DNA of 64,000 nucleotides. Origin: Rhodocollybia butyracea (Eukaryota > Basidiomycota > Agaricomycetes > Agaricales > Omphalotaceae). The translations under genes and the position numbers were made by a program. Below, in pieces: positions 12,320-23,307 of this stretch. The notes beneath the pieces are model-generated. The model made no database searches, was not told the origin of the DNA, and saw nothing but the letters and a program-made list of their open reading frames with translations. The first letter of the stretch is position 1; each line of letters opens with the position of its first letter. The stretch spans positions 174,311 to 238,310 of the forward strand of contig JADNRY010000080.1 of NCBI GenBank assembly GCA_015501585.1. The letters are read 5' to 3'.

Positions 12320-12600
12320 AGGTAGCATATATCTTGTCTATGTAGCCGTTGACCTTTGGGCTGAGAGGCGAGGGTGAGTTTGTTGCCGAGGCTGATGTAG
12401 TTGAGGCCGGCTGGATGGGGATGGCCCGATGGGCATCTAGGAAGAATGGAGTGGTCGAAAACGGTACGTGGGGTCGTGGCGCGTTGGAGGTAGAGGTTAG
12501 GTTTGATGCAGAACCCAGTAGTAGTAGTAACCACACGGCCACTAGTGTGACGTTCGGTCCTCTCAATGCCACCAAAGAATGAGTCCTATTATTAAGCTTC
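12320..12600 (-). pseudogene. MFS (DHA1-type) relic between FunK1 copies a and b
   Basis: The minus strand matches the GLNYIGLGIGL region of the DHA1 transporter at about 49900-49980, followed by the same short extra sequence seen near 9600, 16650 and 48600 (GATGCAGAACCCAGTAGTAG, then CCACCAAAGAATGAGTCC). It has no full-length frame. Confidence 0.6.
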
Positions 12601-12746
12601 CACGTCCCAAGTGCGATGCTCCGTGAAAATCGCCTTGGTCTGCGACGTTTATCGTTGAGAGTCTCAAGGAGCAGGGCGACAGTGAGCTTGTGTTTAGAGA
12701 ATCCACATATGTATACATTACATTCTACGACACGGGTATTAACAAC

Positions 12747-14848
12747 TCTACATACCATCCGAATCGTTGTCTTCCTCCTGCGGAATTGGCCCCCGCTCAC
12801 CCCGTTGCTTCATTCTACGCTCAGAAACAGCAGTATACTCTGAAACCATTGCCTTCCTCTTTCTTGAACTCGGCTCATCCTTCTTCCCCAGCTCAATTTC
12901 CTGATCCACTGAAGGATCAAGAATATCCTCCCACTCCTTTTCCCCGATGCTTTACTCAGAGCATTTTCCATCCAATCATGCTTCTCAATCTCATCCTTGA
13001 TCCGTTGCGCCTTTTCATCTTCCTCGGGGTCACCGGAAGGTATATAATAACGAAATTTATAGTGATCCAGTATATCCCTGAGAATCTGGTACAGATAAAG
13101 GGAAGAGAGTCCGTACTGGTAGGCTGTTGCACGACCAGCAAGTAACATTGCTTTTCTCGCGCTTGAATCTTGGGAATCAAACTGCCGTAATATCATGCTG
13201 CGAAAATGCGGAGTCATCTTATTGGGCGCGTAACGAGCTGCACACCAAAGGTAGACGAGCAAGAACGATTCCAGGTCATCAGCAAACGTTCGTATCTCTG
13301 GCTGTTCTTCCAAAAGTCGGGCAGCGGTGAATTGTAGAGTACCCTAGGGGAAGGAAGCGTGAATGATAGAGTAATGTGTGGGATAGGTATACGCACAGTC
13401 TTTTCATATACTCTCGCCTCGTTCTCTTCGTGGTACTTGGAAAGTTCCCAATCGATGAGCATACCCGTAGCAGGCTGACTGTATCCATGGCGAACGATAA
13501 TAATATTTCCGACAGAAACATCGCGATGATCTACCTTTGCTTTGCCGACAGCGTCATGGTGTGCTGTATGTGAGTAATGAAGATCAATGAATCATTACAG
13601 CGAGAAGCATCCTTACATTGCAGGGCATGAAGCACGACGTTATTGAGCTCCCAGGTCGATTGGAATACAGTCATTGGTTCTCCAACAACGCCGAGAACAA
13701 TGCGGTAATGCTGGTGCTGACGAACCGTACGGCTCGATTTAGGAAAATGCCACTCGGGACCCAAGACACCACAAGAATGCGTGGCACCAGGGACGTCAGC
13801 CTCAGCAAGAATGGGGGAATGTTTCTGACAGAATTATCATGAAGTCTCTTGTAAACTTCGCCCTCGCGATGGTAGCCTATAACCCGCCAAGTATCCTTGA
13901 GCACGCACTTTTGCCATGTCTCGCAGTCTACTGCCACAAAACAGCGGGTTCCACGACCAACAGGGTAGTGATGATTACGCGTGAATTCCGCAGAAACGTA
14001 GTAGTAACGATCTTTTACGCGAACCTTCCAGAGGGGTTTTCCGACAGCATTGAGAATCGCACTAGCCTTGTCGCTAGTAGCAGGCTCGAAGGTGTCGTCG
14101 ATGCCGCGAACAGCGGGTGAAGCATGGGAGAGACGCCACAAGAAGGTGGCGAGATAGGGACTGGTTGTGTAGTTGAATCGCGTAGTGACCTCGATGCCAG
14201 AGTGCGTATGACGGAGAAGGTGACATCTTTGCGCAGCAATAACGACGCCGAAGCCATGGGTGCGGTACTGAGAAGCTTGCATGGCATTTAGATAAGTTAC
14301 GAGCTGACCACGGGTGTCGCGAGGTTCCCCAGCTAGCTTTTCAAGCTCTTCGATATCATCGTCAAAACCATCATGTTTCTCCTCGTACTTTACTTCAATG
14401 AAGGTCTCCATGTCGCGGGCGCGACATTTATTTTCATTCGAAGGCTTTTTGTCGGAATAAAGAGTGATATCAGGTTTGATACAGTGGCCGTCAAAGAATC
14501 CGGAATCGGGGTCTGGTGTGTCGGAAGTATTCGCCAAAGTCCAACCTTGCTTGAGAAACGGAGTCAAGGCTTCGATCTGCGAACGTTAGCATGTTATTTC
14601 GGAGCAAGTAACAAAAAAACACACACCAAAGGTTCATACATTTTCTTCTCACTGCTCTGATTAGCTACTCTTCTGAAGGGACTGCTTCTAAATTCCGGCA
14701 TCGGAGTGGGTCCATCGGGAAGATATGTTTCCAAGAAATTTTGCGCAGACACGACCGAAAATTTGCCTTCTAACTCTCTAGCAGCCTCCTTGAAAGCAGT
14801 TTCGATGAAAACTCCGCCGGATGAGAAAGGCAAAGAAGTGGCACCCAT
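12747..14848 (-). pseudogene. FunK1-type protein kinase, copy b (frameshifted)
   Basis: It has the same exon structure as copy c at a constant offset of 4164 bp. Starting at 14848 (MGATSLPFSSGG) it carries the conserved FunK1 blocks, catalytic loop HRDVSVGN and MLIDWELSK. A one-base loss near 13815 (plus strand AATGGGGGAATG against AATGGTGGGAATG in copy c) shifts the frame after SVRNIP. A second loss near 12945 (TTTTCCCCGATG against TTTTCCTCCGATG) shifts the C-terminal tail. Exon 1 differs from copy c while exon 2 is nearly identical. It is most likely non-functional, although a truncated product from exons 1-2 is possible. Confidence 0.8.
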
Positions 14849-15364
14849 AGAACTGTTGTGGCCATGAATCGAGGAGACCCGGAAGAGACAATGAATGTTC
14901 GAATGACTTTGTGGCGGACCGGAACCGGACCCTTTTTTGTCCGCAACTGTTGCTTCGCTTTAGCGTATACTCTTCAATTATACGAATGAACACTCGTATT
15001 AGCCCACACTTGTAGCTACATAAAGGCTTTAGTAATGTCAAGCATAGAAGCTTGCCAAATCCTCTAATCAATGCAAGTACTTACCATGTTTTGCCTGCTC
15101 GAAAGAAGCAAAGCAAAGCCCAGTGATTCAAGATATTCTATGTAGGCTAAGTACACTAAGTAGTCATGTGTAGTTACTGCTATAGTAGATGCAAAAGTAG
15201 TATATGCGTGTAGTCGTAGGGCCGAAAACGTCAGGAAGAGGGAAGAAGAGGAGACAAGGCGAGAAGAGACCTAACTTGATACTCCGAAAAGAAAAACTTT
15301 CTAGTGAAACAGTCGAGTAATTGAAACCCGCTGCCTAATCTAACTTCTTCCTCACTCACTTCTT
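14849..15364. other. FunK1 copy b 5' flank
   Basis: Matches the 5' flank of copy a in reverse orientation (GACTTTGTGGCGGACCGGAA and the motif ATACGAATGAACACTCGTAT, with counterparts at about 9850-9950). It therefore forms part of the inverted repeat made by copies a and b. No gene is seen. Confidence 0.5.
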
Positions 15365-16700
15365 TGCATGCTTACTCTTCATCTGAATCGCTTTATCATA
15401 TTTCTAGAAAAGTATAGGTCCATAACGACAAACGCAGAGCATCAGGATAGTATTGCTCAGTCAACGAAACAGAACGGAAAGAGCCATCAAAAAAACAAAG
15501 AAAAAAGCTACTCACGCAGGCCACCCAACAGCAATACTAAACGCTGCTAATATCGTATCGCCTTTTCCGTACCCCAAGGCGTTGTACATCGTCGGTGCGG
15601 GAAGCCGATGCCGGCGATGGCGCGGAGGCAGGAGACGGCTGCGAGGGCTGTTGGGGTAATTGAGGTCAGTAAGTATCTTCGTTGAGAAAAGAGGAAGGAG
15701 GAGGGCGGAAACGGAAAGGAAAGATGAAGGAAAGGTGAAAGAAAGGTGAAGGAAAGGCGAAGAAAGGCGAAGGGAGTGGAAAGACGGACGCAAGGGACAA
15801 GAGAGGGAGATACTAACCACTAGCAGCATACAATGTAAACGAATTAACGACATACGTCTGCATCAACTGGAACGTTAAAATGATACCCGCTCCAATCAAC
15901 GCCATGCCCTATAACCACGAAATCATAATCATAATCAACACAATTAGTCACAAACGCGCAAGTCGAGTGAACCAACGCACCGGATCCGTAACAACCCAAT
16001 CGATCTCCTTCTCCGCCGCCCAGCTCGTCGTCAACAGCCCCACAGGCAACACGATACTCCCTATGATCATGGAGCACGCCATACTCGAGTTCGCCCTCGC
16101 CAGTGCCCCCGTTTTTCTTGTTTTGTTTCTTGAGGTAGATGTAGATCTTGTCCACGTGAGGCGCGTTGAGCTGGGTGCTGCTGGGAGAGTCTGATGCCGA
16201 TGCCGATGTAGCTGAAGCCGGCTAGATGAGGGAGGGAGGGAGTTTAGGAAGGGATAGAAGAGACGGGAAAAGACGGGAAAAGACGTACCGATCCCAGTAC
16301 TCTCATGACATATATCTAGGTGAATATTACTGTAATAGACTGTATGTGGGAGAATGGGTGATCGATCATCGTTATCGAATAGAAAAGGAAGAGTAAAGCA
16401 AGGCAAAAAGAAAACTTCAATACTAGAAAAACACCATAAACGAATGACATATTCCGATGACCTGTGCGATGGGATCCCGAAAGAAGAGCATAAACGGGCG
16501 GGCGGGTGAATGCCGATGTAGTTGAGGCCGGCTGGATGGGGATAGGTGTGTAGGAATGGAGGGAGTAGTCAAAAAAGGACGTACCGATACTTTTGAGTAG
16601 TAGTGGTACGTGGGATCGTGGTATGCTGGAGGAGAGGTACGCTGGAGGAGAGGTTGGGTTTGATGCAGAGCCTAGTAGTAGTAGGAGTAACCACTCGACC
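15365..16700 (-). pseudogene. MFS (DHA1-type) transporter, 3' half relic
   Basis: Reading the minus strand, it contains the C-terminal exons of the DHA1 family in order: the loop exon ending near 16060 (ANSSMACSMIIGSIVLPVGL), the exon with FTLYAAS, the exon with APTMYNALGYGKGDTILAAF near 15560, and the tail near 15370-15420. Exons for VYGVFL and the segment before it lie at 16330-16500. At about 16505 the alignment breaks and jumps back to a second GLNYIG fragment (16510-16570). The purine-rich intron (plus strand) is kept at 15680-15800. The 5' half is missing, so it is dead. Confidence 0.75.
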
Positions 16701-16910
16701 ACTGTACGGCTGGTCCTCTCAATTCCACCAAAGAATGAGTCCTATTATCAAGCTTCTACTCGCAAGTGTTATCAATATACCCCGTGAAAATCGCGTTAAT
16801 TGGCAACATTTGCCGTTGAGAGTCCCAAGGAGCGGGACGACGATGAGCTTGTACATGTTTAGAATCCACTGATATATACATTACATTCTATGACACAGGT
16901 ATTAACAGCT

Positions 16911-19108
16911 CTACATACCATCCGAATCGTTGTCTTCCTCCTGCGGAATTGGCCCCCGCTCGCCCCGTTGCCTCACTCTCTGCTCAGAAACAGCAGTATA
17001 CTCTGAAACCATTGCCTTCCTCTTTCTTGAACTCGGCTCATCCTTCTTCCCCAGCTCAATTTCCTGATCCACTGAAGGATCAAGAATATCCTCCCACTCC
17101 TTTTCCTCCGATGCTTTACTCAGAGCATTTTCCATCCAATCATGCTTCTCAATCTCATCCTTAATCATTTGCGACCGTCTGTTTTGCTCTGGGTCACGGA
17201 AAGGTGCAAGATAGCGATATTTATAGTGATCCAGTATCTCCTCGAGAATTTGGTACAGATGGGGAGAAGAAAGCTCGTACTGGTAGGCTGTAAGGGGACC
17301 AGAGGCTAACATTGCTTTTCTTGGGCTTGAATCTTGGCAGTCAAACTGCCGTAATATCGTGCCCCGAAAACGCGGAGTCATCTTATTGGGCGCGTAACGA
17401 GCCGCACACCAAAGGTAGACGAGCACGAATGATTCCAAATCGTCAGCAAACGTTCGGATCCCTGGGTGTTCTTCCAAAAGTCGGGCAGCGGTGAATTGTA
17501 GAGTACCCTAGGGAAGGAAGCGTGAATGATAGAGTAATGTGTGGCAGACGTGTACGTACAGTCTTTTCATATACTCTCGCCTCGTTCTCTTCGTGGTACT
17601 TGGAAAGTTCCCAATCGATGAGCATGCCAACGCCAGGCTTACCATACCCGGAGCGAACAATGATTATATTTCCGACCGAAACATCGCGATGGTCTACCTT
17701 TGCTTTGACGACAGCGTCATGATGTGCTGTATGTGAGAAATGAAGATCAATGAATCATTACAGCGAGAAGCATCCTTACATTGCAGGGCATGAAGCACAA
17801 CGTTATTGAGCTCCCAGGTCGATTCGAATTCAGTCATTGGTTCTCCAACAACGCCGAGAACAATGCGGTAGTGCTGGTGCTGACGAGCCGTACGGCCCGA
17901 TTTAGGAAAATGCCACTCGGGACCCAAGACACCACAAGAATGCGTGGCACCAGGGACGTCAGCCTCAGCAAGAATGGTGGGAATGTTTCGGACAGAATTA
18001 TCATGAAGTCTCTTGTAAACTTCGCCCTCGCGATGGTAGCCTATAACCCGCCAAGTATCCTTGAGCACGCACTTTTGCCATGTCTCGCAGTCTACCGCCA
18101 CAAAACAGCGGGTTCCACGACCAACAGGGTAGTGATGATTACGCGTGAATTCCGCAGAAACGTAGTAGTAACGATCTTTTACGCGAACCTTCCAGAGGGG
18201 TTTTCCGACAGCATTGAGAATCGTAGTAGCCGTCTCGCTAGTAGCAGGCTCGAAGGTGTCGTCGATGCCGCGAACAGCGGGTGAAGCATGGGAGAGACGC
18301 CACAAGAAGGTGGCGAGATAGGGACTGGTTGTGTAGTTGAATCGCGTAGTGACCTCGATGCCAGAGTGCGTATGACGGAGAAGGTGACATCTTTGCGCAG
18401 CAATAACGACGCCGAAGCCATGGGTGCGGTACTGAGAAGCTTGCATGGCATTTAGATAAGTTACGAGCTGACCACGGGTGTCGCGAGGTTCCCCAGCTAG
18501 CTTTTCAAGCTCTTCGATATCATCGTCAAAACCATCATGTTTCTCCTCGTACTTTACTTCAATGAAGGTCTCCATGTCGCGGGCGCGACATTTATTTTCA
18601 TTCGAAGGCTTTTTGTCGGAATAAAGAGTGATATCAGGTTTGATACAGTGGCCGTCAAAGAATCCGGAATCGGGGTCTGGTGTGTCGGAAGTATTCGCCA
18701 AAGTCCAACCTTGCTTGAGAAACGGAGTCAAGGCTTCGATCTGCGAACGTTAGCATGTTATTTCGGAGCAAGTAACAAAAAAAAACACACCAAAGGTTCA
18801 TACATTTTCCTCTCACTGCTCTGCCTAGCTACGTTTCTGAAAGGATCCTTGTGAAATTCCGGCATTGGAAGGGGTGCATCGGGAAGATACGTGGCCAGGA
18901 ATTTTCGCGGAGACACGACAGAGAATTTGCCTTTTAACTCTTGAGCGGCCTCCTGGAAAGCAGGTTCGACCAAAATTCCACCGGATGAGAAAGGCAAAGA
19001 GGTAGTTCGACCTTTACGAGTAGGTGTTTCTGAATTAGGCGAGAGGAGCAACGGTTCTGGCGTTATTTCGCGAGAACGGCCATAGAACTGTTCCGGAGGT
19101 ATGGCCAT
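16911..19108 (-). CDS. FunK1-type protein kinase, copy c (apparently intact)
   Basis: Fungal-specific FunK1 kinase family member, probably a cytosolic or nuclear Ser/Thr kinase-like protein; targets are unknown. Exon 1 (from 19108, about 106 residues) has an N-terminal extension not shared with copies a and b, then TTSLPFSSGG. The intron at about 18735-18790 is GTGTGT to CGCAG. Exon 2 contains DTRGQLVTYLNAMQASQYRT, the glycine/lysine region CVLKDTWRVIGYHREGEVYK, and TILAEADVPG. Two further introns (near 17730-17780 and 17510-17565) frame the exon with catalytic loop HRDVSVGNIIIV and the metal-binding-site substitute LIDWELSKYHEE. The last exon runs to 16911 and ends in an acidic tail. The DFG motif is replaced by IDW-type residues, as in other FunK1 proteins. 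No stop or frameshift was found after splicing. A GTCACGTGAC palindrome lies 65 bp upstream. Confidence 0.8.
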
Positions 19109-19172
19109 GATGGAAGAGACAAAGGAAAAGACAAAGGAATCGGATATTCGAGCGCCTTAATTAGATCACCCA

Positions 19173-19182
19173 GTCACGTGAC
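19173..19182. promoter_or_regulatory. GTCACGTGAC palindrome upstream of FunK1 copy c
   Basis: A perfect 10-bp palindrome around CACGTG, 65 bp upstream of the start codon. It is absent from copies a and b, whose 5' flanks differ. It is a possible bHLH or bZIP site; its function is inferred only. Confidence 0.35.
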
Positions 19183-19719
19183 ATTGGACCCACCACGGTA
19201 CCGCGGGTTGCTTCGTTTTGGCACATAAGTATTATTTTAAACGTATGAACACTGGTATTCGTAAGTAATGCAAATTTTTTAAAGTAGAAGCTTGAATCTT
19301 CTAATCAATATAATATACGAGTAGCTCTAAAGTTTGAGCTGCGTTCCCGTTCGCTATATGACCAAATTGAAATACAAGTGCTGGTATTCTCAAGCCAAGG
19401 TATTCTTAGGTACGTTATACCAAGTAGTAACAGTAGATGCAGGAAAAAAGGGAGGAAATGATACACTAGGATTTTGATCGAGATCGAGAAAGGGCTTGAG
19501 TCGTATGGGTCGTATGTGTAGTATGGGTAGAATGTGCGTGTCTACAAGTCGTACTAATCATCGGGGCGAAAAACATCAGGGGGCAAGAAGGGAGAAGGAA
19601 CAGCATCACTGTCTATCCTCCGAAAAGGAACTTCTTTCTAGTGAAATACTCGAGTAATCGAAACACCGCTGCCCAATCTAACTTCTTCCTTCTTCCTTCC
19701 TTGCTCACTTCTCACTTCT

Positions 19720-20640
19720 TCGCATGCTTACTCTTCATCGTTATAGCTTTACTGTATTTCCAGATAAGTATGGGTCTATAAATATGAATATAAACGACAA
19801 CGCACATGATCAACATAGTATTGAAAACAAAAAAAAAACAAAAACGGAAACGGAAAACGCTTAAACGCTACTCACGCAGGCCACCCAATAGCAATACTAA
19901 ACGCCGCTAATATTGTGTCGCCCTTTCGGTACCCTAGGGCGTTGTACATCGTCGGTGCGAAGAGAGGGAAGCCGAAGCCTGCGAGGGTTGTTTTTTTGGG
20001 GTTAGTAAGTATATGGGGGCGAGTCAGGTAAGTAAGTGTTGGTGTTTGTTTTTGGAGAAAATAGGGGGAAAAGGGAAAGGAAGGGGGAGGGAGGGAAGGA
20101 AGGATGAAAAGAAAGGAAGAAGGGAAGGAAAGGTGAAGGAAGCGGAGGGGAAGGAAGGAGAATACAAGGAAGGGAGAGGTGACTAGTGACTAACCACTAG
20201 CAGCATGCAGCGTAAACGAATCAACAACATATGTCTGCATTGAACGTAAGGATGATACCCACTCCAACGAACGCCATGCCCTATAATCAACATAACCACA
20301 AAACCCCAATCATATTCAACACAAGCAATTGCAAACGCGCAAATCAACCAAAACGCAAACGCACCACATCAGTAACGACCCAACTATAACCCCCCTCTCC
20401 GCCGCCCACCCCGTCATCAACAACCCCACAGGCAACGATACTCCCTATGATCATAGACGGCACGCAGTACTCTGGCTTGCCCTCGCCGGTTCCGCCGTTT
20501 TTTGGTGTTTTGGGCCTTGAAGTAGATGTAGATTTTGTCTATGTAGAGCGCGTTGAGCTGGAAGGCGAGGGTAAGCCCGATGCCGAGGCCGATGTAGTTG
20601 AGGCCGGCTAGATGAGGGAGGGAGTTTAAAGAACGCAAAG
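19720..20640 (-). pseudogene. MFS (DHA1-type) transporter, 3' half relic
   Basis: Third partial copy of the DHA1 family upstream of FunK1 copy c. C-terminal exon landmarks occur in order: tail near 19730-19790, the GWP.A and GDTILAA exon near 19880-19960, the purine-rich intron near 20050-20190, the LHAAS exon near 20200, the loop exon near 20390-20540 (INALYIDKIYIYF) and GLNYIGLGIGL near 20590. A Harbinger-like element then interrupts it at 20666, and a more 5' piece of the same family resumes after 24802. Frames are broken. Confidence 0.75.
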
Positions 20641-21950
20641 CGTTAGTGAGGGATTGAATAAGAATAGAGCGTTTTCGCACCCGTTAAATTTGTCACATGT
20701 CACACGAAGATAGCTGGAAGATGTGTTACGTAGTGCTACTTATCACTTGCAATCATGCTTGGGCCTCAGTTGCTACTGGCTTCACTGCCGTTCTTATGTT
20801 CTAGTGCTGAGCGAAACACTCCAATTCTTCTTGCGTCATTATTCTTACTTCAATATCAAGAACAAACACTTTGTGAAATGATGTTACTGCAGATGGAAAT
20901 TGAAGCTTGTGGAGAACGGCCACGTCCAGAGCAAGGTGGTGAACGTATCAGTGAAGATTCTTTGTATAGGCTTGGTAGGAGCTGTATGTGGTGGTTTAGG
21001 TACGTGTTTGTTTTGTTTTTACACTCAAATCACTGTTAATCTTTATCACAGATTTAGAGCCGATGAGATCGTTGACCTTGCTGAGGTCCTTCAAATACCA
21101 GACCCGTTTATAACCCAAGAGCGCCATAACTTCCCAGCAGTTGAAGCCTTGGGCCTTCTTCTTGCTCGTTTCCGTGCTGGTCACGATCTTTATGATATGG
21201 TTGCTCGATACAACCGAAGTCTCGCTGCTATTTCTCAAATCACCAATGAACTCGTTATCTGGCTTGATAACAGATGGAAACACCTCCTTGACTGTGATTC
21301 TGACGGTATTCTTCATCCTGACACCCTCCTTGACTACGCCATTGCTGTCAAAGACTATGGATCACCGTTGTCAAACTGTGTTGGATTTCTCGATTGTACC
21401 ATTAGGAAGATGTGCCGTCCCAGCAAGGGCCAAGAAGCTGCATACAACGGCTACAAGAAAATGCATGCTCTCAAATATCAAGCTTTGTGTCTTCCAAATG
21501 GAATCATTGGTAATTTGGCAGGGCCGTACAAAGGGCGCTGAAACGATAACCATCTTCTCACCGACAGTGCATTTCTCGACAAATTCCATGAGTTCGGTTT
21601 CCGTCCAGATGTCCCAGATGATGCACCTATGAACGAGCGCAATTTTGTCGTCTTTGGAGACCCGGCTTACGGCTATGGACCACATCTCATCAGTCCATTT
21701 GCTGATGATGATCTCTCGGAGGAACAGCAGGCATGGAATTGTGCAATGAGCAAGGTGCTGTTATGACCTGGATCTAAATCCTATACACCCGATCTTTTTT
21801 CTTCTGTAACCAACTATGAACACTATCATTAATACTTCTACTTAACATTTTACATTCATTAGTTATTCAACACCATTTGGGTTAATGCTGCACACATTCT
21901 TCCAGAACACCAGAATGATCTTTAACAGTCACTGCACAGTCTGCACAGTC

Positions 21951-22211
21951 ATGACATCATTCTAGCTCCACAACTATGATGTCATCTTGCTACTCCACAA
22001 TCATGATGTCATTCCATTGTGATATCACATCACTGCTCCACAGCTATGACATCATTGCATAGCCTCTTTACATCAATGACTCAATATCAGTCATTGCACA
22101 GCCAGATATCTGAGTCAACTACGGTTCCGCATACATGACTCAATATTAGTCATTGCACAGCATTACATAGTCAGACTGACTCATCCGCAGTATTTCCGCA
22201 GTTATGACTCA
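21951..22211 (+). promoter_or_regulatory. Cluster of nine bZIP-type sites in the solo LTR
   Basis: ATGACATCAT or its complement ATGATGTCAT occurs at 21951-21960, 21976-21985, 22003-22012 and 22046-22055. TGACTCA or TGAGTCA occurs at 22077-22083, 22111-22117, 22136-22142, 22177-22183 and 22205-22211. A TATA box follows at 22258. These match the core sites of CRE-like and Gcn4/AP-1-like bZIP factors. Binding is inferred, not shown. Confidence 0.65.
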
Positions 22212-22369
22212 AATCTAGTCATTCCGCAGCATTTCCTAACTAGTACACATTGCACAGTATATAAGTAGTCTAGATTTACCAATGTACGTTAGACGTATTA
22301 TTTTTCTTAAATCCAAACCCCCACTTGTTTGCTGTTATCACTTGTGTGAATCACCAGACCAACTCATTG

Positions 22370-22775
22370 TATCTTGTTGAGCTATCTCCAAGCTACAATA
22401 CACATTTATACATCTTGTTGGGCTAACTCCAAGTTGTATCCACTAACATTCACCTGTTGAGCTATCTCCTAGTGAATACTTCTTTAATTGCCACTTGTTG
22501 AGCTATCTCCGAGTTGCAACTTCCTATTACTTGTTGAGCTATCTCCAAGTATTAGACATCACACTCACTATTACTTGTTGAGCTATCTCCGAGTACTAGA
22601 CACCACACTCACTATTACTTGTTGAGCTATCTCCGAGTACTAGACACCACACTCACTACTACTTGTTGAGCCATCTCTGAGTACTAGTTCTGATTCATAT
22701 TACTGCTTGTTGAGCTATCTCCGAGGGTAATCTTATTATTATTATTTGTCGAGCTATCTCCAAATAATAAGTTCT
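22370..22775 (+). repeat. Degenerate tandem repeat in the solo LTR
   Basis: About ten units of 35-44 bp, each starting with CTTGTTGAGCTATCTCC or a close variant, followed by a more variable half. The most regular units (about 22530-22665) are 44 bp long and include ACTAGACACCACACTCACTA. Confidence 0.85.
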
Positions 22776-23307
22776 GTGAGTTTCATATTACAAACTAGTT
22801 ACTAACTTTACTTGAGCCTAGTTGTTTGAGTATATATTTTTTGCCTAGCGGTTTCAACGAACGGAAAGGCTTGCTCTATAATCTCATTAATTTCTCTTAT
22901 CATTTTTACTGCCAAGTTACGTACTGTGAAGGTTTGGACGAGACTATTGATCGAGTCATAACAGGTGCGGATAGAGGTAGAGCATGGATTTGGTGTCGTT
23001 GTAAATCTTTGGCCTTTTCTTAACAACTTTCGCAAAATGCAAGTACTTTCATCTCCTGTTGGCCGTTATTACCGTATAGGTGTCCTTCTCATGAACGCGG
23101 CAAACTGTGTTTGTCCAAACCAGATTGCACAGCGGTTCAATTGCATGCCTCCTACATTAGAAGATTATTTCCATGATTAACGATTTCAATTTGATACTAC
23201 TACTGTACATACAACGATTACTACTAGGTTTTCTGTGATAAACAAACAATGACTATGCAATAAAGTAAGTGACAAGCGAAAAAAGGCATACAAGTGGCGC
23301 AAAATCA

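Larger units (their letters stand above)
21759..22963 (+). mobile_element. Solo LTR (1205 bp) in the transposase gene
   Basis: Termini TGTTATGAC and TCATAACA are inverted repeats with TG...CA ends. The 5-bp target duplication GGTGC is present at 21754-21758 and 22964-22968. The internal sequence has no protein domain; it shows a bZIP-site cluster, a TATA box (TATATAAG at 22258-22265) and a tandem repeat, as expected of an LTR promoter region. The parent element is not in the window. The solo form implies recombination between two LTRs. Confidence 0.85.
20755..23180 (+). pseudogene. Harbinger-type DDE transposase, interrupted
   Basis: Nuclear DDE endonuclease of the Harbinger superfamily. Exon 1 (from 20755) ends WWFR at a GTACGT donor near 21000, and the next exon resumes with FRADEIVDLAEVLQIPD. 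The first catalytic Asp lies in NCVGFLDCTIRKM (near 21395), the second in VFGDPAYGYG (near 21655), and the Glu region VEHGFG is near 22985. Two lesions are visible: an in-frame TGA at 21539-21541 after GPYKGR (a CGA-to-TGA type change), and a 1205-bp solo LTR inserted after AMSKV. The coding sequence resumes at 22964 and ends PPTLEDYFHD at 23180. It is dead in this copy. Confidence 0.85.

Noticed and set aside
22370..22775. CRISPR-like array (repeats of about 40 bp)
   Set aside because: Units vary in length, spacers are similar to each other, the repeat lies inside an LTR, and the genome is eukaryotic.
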